NCBI GenBank assembly: GCA_965276635.1
Contig: CBDIBC010000005.1
Location: 868,001 to 932,000 of the forward strand
Length of the DNA stretch: 64,000 nt
Direction of reading: 5' to 3'
Source of the DNA: CBDIBC01 sp965276635
Lineage (GTDB): Bacteria; Actinomycetota; Acidimicrobiia; Acidimicrobiales; Palsa-688
The notes below the pieces were generated by a model. The model did no database searches. It was given only the letters and a program-made list of their open reading frames with translations, and was not told where the DNA came from. Of the stretch, positions 37,731 to 45,726 are shown piece by piece. The translations under genes and the position numbers were made by a program. The first letter of the stretch is position 1. Each line of letters starts with the position of its first letter.

Positions 37731-39095
37731 TCAGGCCCGGGCCACCGACGAGCGGCCGATGCCGAGGTAGTGGAAGCCGGCGGCAGTGACCTTGCCGGGC
37801 TCGAAAAGGTTGCGCCCGTCGAAGAAGAGGTCGCCGCGCACCAGGTCACGCAGGCGGGCCAGGTCCAAGGCGGCGAACTCCGGCCACTCGGTGGCCAGCA
37901 CGATGGCGTCGGCGCCGTGGGCCGCGGCGTAGGCATCGCCGCCCATGCGGATCTCCGGGAGGTCGGGGACCTGGCGGACGACTGGGTCATAGGCTGCGAC
38001 GAACACCCCGCGGTCCAGCAGCCTCCGGGCCACGTCGACTGCCGGCGAGTCCCGGAGGTCATCGGTGCCCGGCTTGAAGGACAGGCCGAGCAGCGCCACC
38101 CGGGCGCCCCGCAGCGTCTTGAGGTAGCGAAAGAGCTGCTCGACGACCAGGTGGCGCTGGCCGTCGTTCACCTGGTTGGCGGCGTTGAGGATGCGGGTGT
38201 CGTAGCCGTACTCCCGGGCAGTGGCGCACAGCGCGGCCACGTCCTTCCCGAAGCACGAACCGCCCCAGCCCAGGCCGGCGTCGAGGAAGGCGGCGCCGAT
38301 GCGGCGATCGAGGCCCATCCCTCGTGTCACCTCGCTGATGTCGGCTCCCACCAGGTCACACAGGCGTGCCATCTCGTTGGCGAAGCTGATCTTGGTGGCC
38401 AGGAAGGCATTGGATGCGTACTTGGTCATCTCCGCGGTCACCAGATCGGTCGTGATGATCGGCACGGACGGACCGTCGGTCTCCGCCGATCCCCGGCGGC
38501 TGACGATCGGCTCGTACAGCTCCTCCAGCGCTTCGAGCGCATCGGCGTCGTCGCTGCCGAGGACCACCCGCTCGGGGTGCAGGTAGTCGTAGACCGCGTT
38601 CCCCTCCCGCAGGAACTCCGGGTTGGAGACGACGCTGAAGAGGTGGCGCTGGCGCCGCTCGGCGTCGAAGCAGTCCTCGATGACCGACGCCAACCACCGG
38701 CCGGATCCGATGGGCACGGTGCTCTTGGTCACCAGGATGTGGTGGTGGTGCAGGTTGGCCGCCATGGACCGGGCCACGGCGATCATCGCGGTCATGTCCG
38801 GCAGTCCGTCCTCCCCGGAGGGCGTGCCCACGCAGACGAAAACGATGTCCGACTGCTCCATGGCGGGTGCCATGTCGTCGGTGAAGGTCAGTCGACCTTG
38901 ACCGGCCGCTCCGGCGAGCAGGTCGTCGAGGCCCGGCTCGTGGAACGGGGCGCGCCCGGCGCGCAGGGTGGCCAGCTTGGTCGGGTCGTTCTCCACACCG
39001 ACCACCCGGTGCCCGACGTGGGCCAGGCAGGCGGCCACCACCGTTCCCACGTAGCCGCTGCCGATGACCGCCACCCGCTTGGTCGGATCGCTCAC
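37731..39095 (-). CDS. ugd: UDP-glucose 6-dehydrogenase
   Basis: 454 residues from GTG 39095. The NAD motif is VAVIGSGYVGTVVAACLAHV, then FVCVGTPSGEDG and the catalytic Cys in GLGWGGSCFGKDVAAL; the C-terminal UDP-binding domain has LGLSFKPGTDDLRDSPA. It oxidises UDP-glucose to UDP-glucuronate for envelope or capsular polysaccharides. A GDP-mannose dehydrogenase is less likely from the motif set. No glycosyltransferases are adjacent. Confidence 0.92.
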   Translation of the reverse strand: MSDPTKRVAVIGSGYVGTVVAACLAHVGHRVVGVENDPTKLATLRAGRAPFHEPGLDDLLAGAAGQGRLTFTDDMAPAMEQSDIVFVCVGTPSGEDGLPDMTAMIAVARSMAANLHHHHILVTKSTVPIGSGRWLASVIEDCFDAERRQRHLFSVVSNPEFLREGNAVYDYLHPERVVLGSDDADALEALEELYEPIVSRRGSAETDGPSVPIITTDLVTAEMTKYASNAFLATKISFANEMARLCDLVGADISEVTRGMGLDRRIGAAFLDAGLGWGGSCFGKDVAALCATAREYGYDTRILNAANQVNDGQRHLVVEQLFRYLKTLRGARVALLGLSFKPGTDDLRDSPAVDVARRLLDRGVFVAAYDPVVRQVPDLPEIRMGGDAYAAAHGADAIVLATEWPEFAALDLARLRDLVRGDLFFDGRNLFEPGKVTAAGFHYLGIGRSSVARA

Positions 39096-39173
39096 CCGCG
39101 GAGTCTAAGCCCCCCGGCTGGGTGCTCCGGCCAACGGACCGGCGCAGATGGCGACGGTGCGCGACGATGAGGT

Positions 39174-39341
39174 GTGGCCCTCCTGGCGTTCGTGGCAGCG
39201 ATCGCGGTAGCCGTGGTCACCCGGGTGGCAGCCACGTTGATCGCCCGCCACGGCGACCGCTGCGAGCAGCTCCGCCGCTGGTCGGGGGGCACCTGGGTGA
39301 CCGTCGGCGACGAGGCCGAGCACTGGTTGCACGACCGCTGA
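39174..39341 (+). CDS. Possible small membrane protein
   Basis: 55 residues from GTG 39174: a hydrophobic N-terminus (MALLAFVAAIAVAVVTRVAA) and a charged tail with GGTWVTVGDEAEHWLHDR. GATGAGG precedes it but very close to the start. It fills the gap between ugd and rplL on the opposite strand. Coding is plausible from its composition but not proven. Confidence 0.35.
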   Translation: MALLAFVAAIAVAVVTRVAATLIARHGDRCEQLRRWSGGTWVTVGDEAEHWLHDR

Positions 39342-39365
39342 CCTCGGTGCGGTGCCGCTCGATCG

Positions 39366-39749
39366 CTACTTGATCTCGACGGTGGCGCCAGCTCCTTCGA
39401 GCTGGGCTTTGGCCTTCTCGGCATCCTCCTTGGATGCCTTCTCCACGACCGGCTTGGGTGCAGAGTCGACCAGGTCCTTGGCTTCCTTGAGCCCGAGGGT
39501 CGTGAGGGCCCGGACCTCCTTGATGACCTGGATCTTCTTGTCGCCGGCGCCGGTGAGGATGACGTCGAACTCGTCCTGCTCCTCGACGGCCGGGGCTGCG
39601 TCGCCGCCACCGGCGGGGGCGGCGGCCGCGACGGCCACGGGTGCGGCGGCGGTGACGCCGAAGCGCTCCTCGAAGTCCTTCAGCAGCTCGGACAGCTCTA
39701 GGACGGTGAGGGCGGCGATGCTGTCGAGGATCTCTTCTTTGGTAGCCAT
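39366..39749 (-). CDS. rplL: 50S ribosomal protein L7/L12
   Basis: 127 residues from ATG 39749, full length. It has the N-terminal dimerisation helix (DSIAALTVLELSELLKDFEE), an Ala-rich hinge, and the factor-binding C-terminal domain (KKIQVIKEVRALTTLGLKEA). It forms the flexible stalk that recruits translation GTPases. It follows rplJ by 75 bp. rpoB, its usual next gene, is 13.7 kb away. Confidence 0.98.
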   Translation of the reverse strand: MATKEEILDSIAALTVLELSELLKDFEERFGVTAAAPVAVAAAAPAGGGDAAPAVEEQDEFDVILTGAGDKKIQVIKEVRALTTLGLKEAKDLVDSAPKPVVEKASKEDAEKAKAQLEGAGATVEIK

Positions 39750-39824
39750 GATGCAGTTGCTCCTTTGTGACTGGTAACGAGACAGGTAGGGGTACGTGAG
39801 TGCTGGTGGGCGCCGGGCCCCGGG

Positions 39825-40490
39825 TTACTCTGCGCTGGGTGCGTCGGCGGCCGGCTCGGCGTCGGTGACGGCGTCGGGCTCCACGGCAGCGGGCTCGGCG
39901 TCGGCCACCGTGGGCTCGGCGTCGGCCACCGTGGGCTCGGCGTCGGCCACCGTGGGCTCGGCCGGAGCGGCCTCCGCCTTCTGGTCGCGCAGGGCGGCCA
40001 GCCCGTAGGCCAGGTTCCTGGGCAGGGCCTGGAGGAGGCCGGCCAGCTGCTGCAGCGGGGCGGCCAGGCCGCCGGCGAAGCGGGCCAGCAGCACCTCGCG
40101 CGAGGGCAGGTCGGCCAGCGCCGTGGTCTCGTCCGGACCGATGATCTTGGTGCCGAGCACGCCACCCTTGATGACGAGCAGCGGCCGGGTCCTAGCATAG
40201 TCTCGCAACGACTTGGCCACCGCAGCCGCGTCGCCCTTGACGAACGCGATCGCCGTCGGGCCTTCCAGCATGGGCTCCAGCTCGGCCAGGCCGGCGTCGC
40301 GCACCGCGAAGCGCACCAGGGTGTTCTTGTACACCTTGTACGTCGCAGCGGGCGCCAGGCTGCGGCGGAGCTCGGCGAGCTCCTTGACCGAAAGGCCCCG
40401 GTACTCGGTCAGGATGGCGGCGTCGGCGTCGTCGAGACGGCCGCGCACCTCGTTGACGACTGCCACCTTGTCGGCTCTCGGGTTCTCCAT
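39825..40490 (-). CDS. rplJ: 50S ribosomal protein L10
   Basis: 221 residues from ATG 40490, preceded by a strong AAGGAGGT. The core (VNEVRGRLDDADAAILTEYR, RNTLVRFAV-like KNTLVRFAV) is normal. It anchors the L7/L12 stalk to 23S rRNA. The C-terminus is about 45 residues longer than usual and is made of AEPTVAD repeats encoded by a 21-bp unit (about 39890-39963) plus acidic Ala-rich sequence. Confidence 0.96.
   Translation of the reverse strand: MENPRADKVAVVNEVRGRLDDADAAILTEYRGLSVKELAELRRSLAPAATYKVYKNTLVRFAVRDAGLAELEPMLEGPTAIAFVKGDAAAVAKSLRDYARTRPLLVIKGGVLGTKIIGPDETTALADLPSREVLLARFAGGLAAPLQQLAGLLQALPRNLAYGLAALRDQKAEAAPAEPTVADAEPTVADAEPTVADAEPAAVEPDAVTDAEPAADAPSAE
39890..39963. repeat. 21-bp tandem repeat in the rplJ 3' end
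   Basis: GGGCTCGGCGTCGGCCACC is the plus-strand core of a 21-bp unit found three to four times, encoding AEPTVAD repeats at the C-terminus of L10. Copy number changes would stay in frame. Confidence 0.75.
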
Positions 40491-40496
40491 CGGTCA

Positions 40497-40540
40497 CCTC
40501 CTTTTCGTGTCGGCTGGCGGCGCGACAGACACCAAGGAGG
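40497..40540 (-). promoter_or_regulatory. SD-sequestering hairpin in the rplJ leader (L10-leader-like)
   Basis: On the minus strand CCTCC, TT and TGTC at 40540-40528 pair with GACAC and AAGGAGG at 40511-40497. The latter is the rplJ ribosome binding site. The stem would hide the site; alternative folding or L10 binding farther upstream would control it. This fits autogenous control of rplJL, but the full L10-binding fold was not modelled. Confidence 0.55.
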
Positions 40541-40643
40541 GGTCTCTCGCCTCGTCAGGCTGGGCCCTGCGGCCCACTTCGGCGCCCGTGGGGACGCACC
40601 GGATGTCTACGGCTCGATTCGATGCAGCAGGAGATGATACCGC

Positions 40644-41219
40644 TCAGGCCCCGGATCGCTCAACCGCCCGGCGGAGCGCCACGAACATCTCGGTCATCTC
40701 GACAAGCTGGTAGCGAGCCTGCAGACCGCTCGGATTGGGGAGCAGCCACACGATGGCGCCACCGAGGAGCTCGGGCTGTTGGCCAATGGCGGCCCGGGGC
40801 TCGGCGAACGCCGTCCGGTAGGCCTGCATCCCGAGCACGGCCACCGACGTCGGCCTGAGTGCCGCCGCCGTCGCCGCCAGGCGCCGACCGCCGGCCCGCA
40901 ACTCGTCGCCGCGTAGGGTCGCGGCCTGCGCCGTGGTGCGGGCCACCAGGTTGGTGATGCCGAGCCCGTAGCCCAGGAGCTGCTCCTGCTCGTCGGGTGC
41001 CAGCTGGCGGTCGGTGAAGCCCGCAGCGTGGAGGACGGGCCAGAACCGGTTGCCGGGCCGGGCGAAATGCTGGCCCAGCGCCCCGGATCGGGTCCCGGGG
41101 TTGATGCCACAGAACAGCACCCGGAGGCCGGGGGCCACGATGTCGGGGACGTCCGGCGGCGCGGACGGCTGCCCCCGAGGGGTGCTGCGGCTCGGGGGGC
41201 TGCCGCCCGCAGTGCGCAC
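40644..41219 (-). CDS. mug: G/U mismatch-specific DNA glycosylase (Mug family)
   Basis: 191 residues from GTG 41219, with GGGAG seven bases upstream. The family motifs are LRVLFCGINPGTRSGALGQH and the late LLPNPSGLQARY, and GYGLGITNLVARTT fits the substrate pocket. It removes uracil or thymine opposite guanine in the base excision pathway. It follows a small acidic gene and ends 150 bp from the rplJ start. Confidence 0.88.
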   Translation of the reverse strand: MRTAGGSPPSRSTPRGQPSAPPDVPDIVAPGLRVLFCGINPGTRSGALGQHFARPGNRFWPVLHAAGFTDRQLAPDEQEQLLGYGLGITNLVARTTAQAATLRGDELRAGGRRLAATAAALRPTSVAVLGMQAYRTAFAEPRAAIGQQPELLGGAIVWLLPNPSGLQARYQLVEMTEMFVALRRAVERSGA

Positions 41220-41232
41220 CGAGAGACTCCCG

Positions 41233-41421
41233 TCAGCGGTCGGCGCCGTCCGATGTGCGCCGTTCGACGGCCGCGTCGTCGCGGGCGTGCTCCTCCCGCG
41301 CCGACGACTCGGCCAGCACCGCCGATGCCTGGGTATCGGCATCGTCGCTCCCGGCGGCCTGCTCCTCCGGCGTCAGCGCGCTGGCCCGTTGCGCCTCACG
41401 TTCGTGCTCGATGTCTGCCAC
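41233..41421 (-). CDS. Small charged hypothetical protein
   Basis: 62 residues from GTG 41421 (VADIEHEREAQRASALTPEE onward), Ala/Glu/Asp-rich and probably helical or disordered. The frame is open further upstream, but that part is the translation of a 26-bp perfect inverted repeat and is rejected. It ends 13 bp before the mug start, so the two form an operon. Function unknown. Confidence 0.5.
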   Translation of the reverse strand: MADIEHEREAQRASALTPEEQAAGSDDADTQASAVLAESSAREEHARDDAAVERRTSDGADR

Positions 41422-41467
41422 CGTCGTACCGTACCCGCCCGCCCGCCGATCACAGTCCCTTCCCCGA

Positions 41468-41526
41468 TGCATCGTTCGCGCGATACCCCAGGGACGTGGC
41501 CTGGGGTATCGCGCGAACGATGCATA
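41468..41526. repeat. Perfect 26-bp inverted repeat
   Basis: Left arm 41468-41493 (ATGCATCGTTCGCGCGATAC, then CCCAGG) is exactly complementary to right arm 41501-41526, around a 7-bp centre, GACGTGG. It lies between two divergent genes, so it is not a terminator for either. Without any mismatch, it is the most perfect palindrome in the window. Confidence 0.85.
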
Positions 41527-41648
41527 CAGCCGCGACCGGAGGTCCCGGTCGGTAGGCGGCAGGCGACCAGGCGGCGGGCGGCCAGGTGGCAGGCGGCGGG
41601 CGGCGGCGCCCAAGGTGTAGGACGCGGAGAGGCGGGTACGTGTGATCC

Positions 41649-41957
41649 ATGCCCGTCAAGCTGACCGTCGTCTACGACAACCCCACCGATCCCGCTGGCT
41701 TCGAGCAGCACTACACCAGCGTCCACGTCCCGCTGGCCGGGAAGTTGCCGAACGTCACCCGAGCGGAGCTGGCCAAGGTCTTCCCGAAGGAGGACGGGTC
41801 ACCGACCCCCGCCTATCGGGTGGCCGAGCTGTACTTCGATAGCTACGACGCGGCCGTGGCCGCCATCAACACGCCGGAGGGACAGGCGCTGGTGCAGGAC
41901 ACCCTGGAGCTTGGCTCTGCCGGCGTGAAGCTCCTGCTCTGCGACATCGAGAGCTGA
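41649..41957 (+). CDS. EthD family protein
   Basis: 102 residues from ATG 41649. It has the ferredoxin-like dimeric alpha/beta-barrel pattern of EthD proteins: VKLTVVYDNPTDPAGFEQHY, the HVPLAGKLPNVTR His, and VAELYFDSYDAAVAAI. EthD-type proteins accompany ether-degrading P450s or act as small monooxygenase-like or accessory proteins. No such partner is adjacent. It converges on the SCO6745-like gene. Confidence 0.8.
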   Translation: MPVKLTVVYDNPTDPAGFEQHYTSVHVPLAGKLPNVTRAELAKVFPKEDGSPTPAYRVAELYFDSYDAAVAAINTPEGQALVQDTLELGSAGVKLLLCDIES

Positions 41958-41997
41958 TCGTCCGTATGGTGACCGACCTCGGACGGAGCCGGCACCG

Positions 41998-42861
41998 CTA
42001 TTCGTCCCAATCCGCCGCCACCAGCAGCCGGGCATCGACCACGGCACGCGACAGGGGACGAGCCAGTTTTCGCAGGCGTTCGCATCCATCCTCGCCGAGC
42101 GCGGCGTAGGCGGCGACCGACAATCGGTCAGTGGTCGTCTCCACCTGCTGACGCAGGTCGTGCCCGGCGGCGGTCAGCTCGAGGCCGTCGCCGCGAGCGA
42201 TCCAGCCGCGGGCCTGAGCCCGTCGGATGCCGGTCGCCCAGGCGTCGTCACCCCAGGCTCGCAGTGGCTTGAGCATGTCGGTGCCGGGCTCGCCGGTGGC
42301 TCGGTGCAGGATCAGGGCGTCCAGCGGCCCGATGCCGGCCGTCAGCAGCGCGGCGATGTGCCCGTCGCCCCGGTACTCGCGAAGGAGGGTCTGGGCGTGC
42401 CAGAGCTGCAGATGAGGGGCGTCGGGCCACGGGATGGACGCATGGGCCGCGAAAAGCGGCCGCCCCTCCGGGTGTTCGCACGCGGCGTCGGCCGCCCGGC
42501 GGGCGAGTTCCGCCGCCTCGAGGACCTCGGGCGCCTCGACCCGGTCGCCCAGGGCGAGGCGCAGGCCGTCGTCCACCACTCGGAGCCGGGCGGCGATGAC
42601 GACGTCGGGCGTCGCCAGGTCCCAGGCGGCCGGGATGGCGCCGGCGACCAGCTCTGGGTTGAAGTTGTAGAAGGTCGCTGCCACCAGCTCGGCTGACGCC
42701 GCACCTAGGGCAGCGGAGCGCGAGGCGAAGTACTGCATGCTGCGTGACGTGAGCCCGATCTCGCGGTAGATGTCCCGGCCACCAGGCGAGAAGTAGACGA
42801 GCAGGTGGATCGGCTCGACCGTCTTGTAGGTGCGTCGGGCCAAACCCAGATCGAGCTGCAT
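41998..42861 (-). CDS. SCO6745-like family protein
   Basis: 287 residues from ATG 42861 (MQLDLGLARRTYKTVEPIHL). The sequence RDIYREIGLTSRSMQYFASR and the C-terminal winged-helix-like part (RRAQARGWIARGDGLELTAA) match an actinobacterial family that I know as SCO6745-like, of unknown function. The frame is open upstream but the added residues are not conserved-looking. It lies between the EthD gene and zwf. Confidence 0.7.
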   Translation of the reverse strand: MQLDLGLARRTYKTVEPIHLLVYFSPGGRDIYREIGLTSRSMQYFASRSAALGAASAELVAATFYNFNPELVAGAIPAAWDLATPDVVIAARLRVVDDGLRLALGDRVEAPEVLEAAELARRAADAACEHPEGRPLFAAHASIPWPDAPHLQLWHAQTLLREYRGDGHIAALLTAGIGPLDALILHRATGEPGTDMLKPLRAWGDDAWATGIRRAQARGWIARGDGLELTAAGHDLRQQVETTTDRLSVAAYAALGEDGCERLRKLARPLSRAVVDARLLVAADWDE

Positions 42862-43005
42862 TCCGAGGACGTTAGGCGGCGTCACCGTCCACCCGAGGGA
42901 TGTCGGGGGTGGTGCCAAAAGGTCCACATCGGAGGATCCGCTTCCAGCGGGGAGGTGGTCCCGTTTGCGGGTCGGCATGCGTTCCCAGCCCGGACGACTG
43001 CGGGC

Positions 43006-44481
43006 TCAACGGGCCGTGCGCCACCCCCGACGGAACGGCAATCGCCACTGGCGCGGCGCGATGAGATCGTTCATCGCCGGTGGCCCCCACGATCCCTGGT
43101 GGTAGAGATGCACCGGCGGCGGGTCCTCCAGCAGCGGGGCGGAGATCTCCCACAGCCGCTCGATGCCCTCGGCCGCCGTGAACAGCGTGTGGTCCCCCGT
43201 CATGGCATCGTGGATGAGGCGTTCGTAGGCCTCCAGCACGTCGGACTCGTAGGTTGTCTCGTGTAGGGCGAACTGCAGGCTGAGCTTGTCGAGCGTCATG
43301 CCGGGGCCCGGCCGCTTGCCGTAGAACGACAACGACAGCTTGGACGAGTCGGCCAGGTCGAAGGTCAGGTGATCCGGCCCCGCGGCCCCTACGCCCGAGC
43401 CGGCAGGGAACATGCTCTTCGGCGGCTCGCGGAAGGCGATGGAGATGATACGGGCGCCTTCGGCCATCCGCTTGCCGGTGCGGAGGAGGAACGGCACGCC
43501 GGCCCACCGCCAGTTGTCGATCTCGCACGTGAGCGCCACGAACGTCTCGGTCTGGGACTCGACGGCTACACCGGGGGTCGCCCGATAGCCCTCGTACTGG
43601 CCACGCACCACCTTGGTCACGTCCAGCGGCTTCATGGACCGGAAGACCTTGTTCTTCTCCTCGCTGATGGCGTTCGGCTCCAGGGCGGTGGGCGGCTCCA
43701 TAGCCACGAATCCCAGTATCTGGAACAGGTGGGTCACGACCATGTCGGAGAAGGCGCCGGTCTGCTCGTAGAAGGCGGCCCGGTCACCCACGGAGAGCGA
43801 CTCGGGCACGTCGATCTGGACGTGGTCGATGTGGTCGCGATTCCAGATGGGCTCGAAGAGGCCGTTGGCGAAACGGAACGCCAGGATGTTCTGCGCCGCC
43901 TCCTTGCCGAGGAAATGATCGATGCGGTACACCTGCTCCTCAGCGAACACCTCGTGCACTGCGTCGTTCAGTCGCCGCGCCGTCTCCAGGTTGGTGCCGA
44001 ACGGCTTCTCCATGATGATTCGAGCCCGCTCGACCAGGTGGGCGTCCCCGAGCATGCGGACAACCGACCGAGCGGCGCCGGGCGGGACGCTCAGGTAGTG
44101 GAGCCGGCGCACGCCTGGGCCGAGGGTGGACTCCAGCGCCTCGACCCGGGCCGCCAGGCCCTTGGCGCCCGTCGACTGGGGGACGTAGAAGAGGCGGCGC
44201 GCGAACGCCGCCCACTGTTCGTCACTGATCAGCGTCCGCCCGAACTCCCCGCAGGCCTGTCGGGCGCAGGCCCGGAACCCGTTGTCGTCGAGCTCGTCGA
44301 GCGACACGGCGACCACCCGGCAGTCGGGCAGCATGCCGGCCTGGGAGAGATGGATCAGCGCGGGTAGGAGCTTGCGGCGGGCCAGGTCACCGGTGGCCCC
44401 GAATAGGACGATGAGCTGGGGTGCGGCAGCCTGCGTGTGCGAGCTCTCCAGGTGGGTGGCACTCGGCTCGGTCGCGTCCAT
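43006..44481 (-). CDS. zwf: Glucose-6-phosphate 1-dehydrogenase
   Basis: 491 residues from ATG 44481. The NADP motif is IVLFGATGDLARRKLLPALI, the substrate-binding motif is YRIDHFLGKEAAQNILAFRF, and GVPFLLRTGKRMAEGA follows. It makes 6-phosphogluconolactone and NADPH in the pentose phosphate pathway. No gnd, pgl or opcA gene is next to it here. The length is normal. Confidence 0.95.
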   Translation of the reverse strand: MDATEPSATHLESSHTQAAAPQLIVLFGATGDLARRKLLPALIHLSQAGMLPDCRVVAVSLDELDDNGFRACARQACGEFGRTLISDEQWAAFARRLFYVPQSTGAKGLAARVEALESTLGPGVRRLHYLSVPPGAARSVVRMLGDAHLVERARIIMEKPFGTNLETARRLNDAVHEVFAEEQVYRIDHFLGKEAAQNILAFRFANGLFEPIWNRDHIDHVQIDVPESLSVGDRAAFYEQTGAFSDMVVTHLFQILGFVAMEPPTALEPNAISEEKNKVFRSMKPLDVTKVVRGQYEGYRATPGVAVESQTETFVALTCEIDNWRWAGVPFLLRTGKRMAEGARIISIAFREPPKSMFPAGSGVGAAGPDHLTFDLADSSKLSLSFYGKRPGPGMTLDKLSLQFALHETTYESDVLEAYERLIHDAMTGDHTLFTAAEGIERLWEISAPLLEDPPPVHLYHQGSWGPPAMNDLIAPRQWRLPFRRGWRTAR

Positions 44482-44850
44482 CGCCCTCATCGACGACCCA
44501 GCCTAGGACCGGGATCGGCGACCGGCGGATGAACGTCGTGTTACCCATCGCCCTGCAGGGCCACGTCGAGCTGGACGCCGAACGGGGCGAGCCGACCGGC
44601 GCCGCGCCCAGCCCGAGACGCTGTGCCGCGCCGCGCTGGAGAACCGGGCCGGGTCGTTCATCGTGGCCGCCCACCTGGTGTGCCTAGCTGAGTGCCGGTC
44701 CACGGGTCCACGTCCACAAGTCCACGGGTCGAGCGCATTCTGGTAACAAGAAACTGGCACCAGTGAGAGTTTTGTGACCCCAGAATGGGTCCGCACGCGC
44801 GTAGAGGGCCGCGGGTGCGGATGGGACCACGGTGCGATCGACACAGGCCG
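44482..44850. other. Non-coding stretch upstream of zwf
   Basis: No convincing gene. An imperfect hairpin with CATTCTGG (44736-44743) and CCAGAATG (44780-44787) at its outer ends is visible, with further pairing inside. A short frame with MNVVLPIALQGHVELDAERG near 44530 breaks off after about 25 codons and may be a remnant. Confidence 0.4.
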
Positions 44851-45065
44851 CCCCGTGCCCGAGCCCGGCAGGCACGCCCCGTGCCCGAGCCTCAGGCCGC
44901 CCCCCGTGCCCGAGCCCTCAGGCGGCCCCGTGCCCGAGCGACAGGGAGGCCGCCCCGTGCCCGAGCCTCAGGCCGCCCCCCGTGCCCGAGCCCTCAGGCG
45001 GCCCCGTGCCGACGACCCTCAGGCGGGACCGTGCCGACGACCCTCAGGCGGGACCGTGCCGGCGG
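44851..45065. repeat. GC-rich minisatellite, about eight units of 24-26 bp
   Basis: Units begin CCCCGTGCCCGAGC and end in CTCAGGCGG or CTCAGGCCG. The last two or three are variants with CCGTGCCGACGACC. Copies are seen from 44851 to about 45065. The array begins in the 3' end of the neighbouring oxidase-like gene and runs into the spacer toward zwf. Confidence 0.75.
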
Positions 45066-45652
45066 TCGGGGGTCGGCGGTCGAGCGTTCGGGCCGCCGGC
45101 CGGCGGCAGGCCGGGCAACCCGTCCAGGCTGCGGGCGTTGGTCTCCGCCTGGTAGGCGGCGATGCCGTCGATGCCCTTGCGCGCCGACCAGCGCTCCATG
45201 GTGGTCCGATGCCCGGCGAAGTCCATGAGCGGCACGCCGTACCCGCAGGAATCGGCCACCCGCTCGACGGCGATGTCGACGATGGCCCGCACGCCGACCG
45301 CGCCGGCTCCCGGGAAGCGATCGGCCAGGGCGGCGAACGCAGTGGACCCGGCGGGATGGGCGACCCCGCGACCGTGCAGGCGCACGATCCGCGGCGGGCC
45401 GCTGAACGCGCAGAGCATCAGCACGATGCGGCCGTTCTCGGCGAGATGGGCAACGGTCTCGATGCCGCTGCCGGTCTGCTCCAGATAGGCCACCCGGGTG
45501 GGGCCGACGACGGCCAGCTCGCCACGGTTCCCCTTCGGCGAGCAGTTGACCAGGCCGTCGACCGCCAGGGGGGCGCTGGCCACGAAAAAGACCGGCTGCG
45601 CCTCGATGAAGCCGGCCAGGCGGTCGCTGATCTCGTCGTAGACTCGTCCCAC
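45044..45652 (-). CDS. Pyridoxamine 5'-phosphate oxidase-family protein
   Basis: 202 residues from the start at 45652. The split-barrel flavin/F420-binding fold is suggested by FIEAQPVFFVASAPLAVDGL, NCSPKGNRGELAVVGPTRVA and IVLMLCAFSGPPRIVRLHGR. The family contains FMN-, F420- and haem-binding members, and the specific cofactor cannot be told. The last residues (NARPPTPDRRHGPA) fall in the minisatellite. Divergent from hrpA, with 74 bp between the starts. Confidence 0.8.
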   Translation of the reverse strand: MGRVYDEISDRLAGFIEAQPVFFVASAPLAVDGLVNCSPKGNRGELAVVGPTRVAYLEQTGSGIETVAHLAENGRIVLMLCAFSGPPRIVRLHGRGVAHPAGSTAFAALADRFPGAGAVGVRAIVDIAVERVADSCGYGVPLMDFAGHRTTMERWSARKGIDGIAAYQAETNARSLDGLPGLPPAGGPNARPPTPDRRHGPA

Positions 45653-45726
45653 GTCTCGATGCTATCGGTGGTCATAGGCGCGGCCGGGCGAGCTGGGACG
45701 ACGCGGTCGACCGGTATCGTCATGGG

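Noticed and set aside
41422..41613. In-frame N-terminal extension of the small protein before mug
   Set aside because: It is the translation of the 26-bp inverted repeat and low-complexity Arg/Pro sequence.
44530..44690. Short frame with MNVVLPIALQGHVELDAERG followed by LCRAALENRAGSFIVAAHLV in another frame
   Set aside because: It could be a worn gene remnant, but no family is recognisable and it has no clear start context or full-length frame.
44846..45065. CRISPR array
   Set aside because: The repeats are tandem without unique spacers and vary in length; no cas genes are near.
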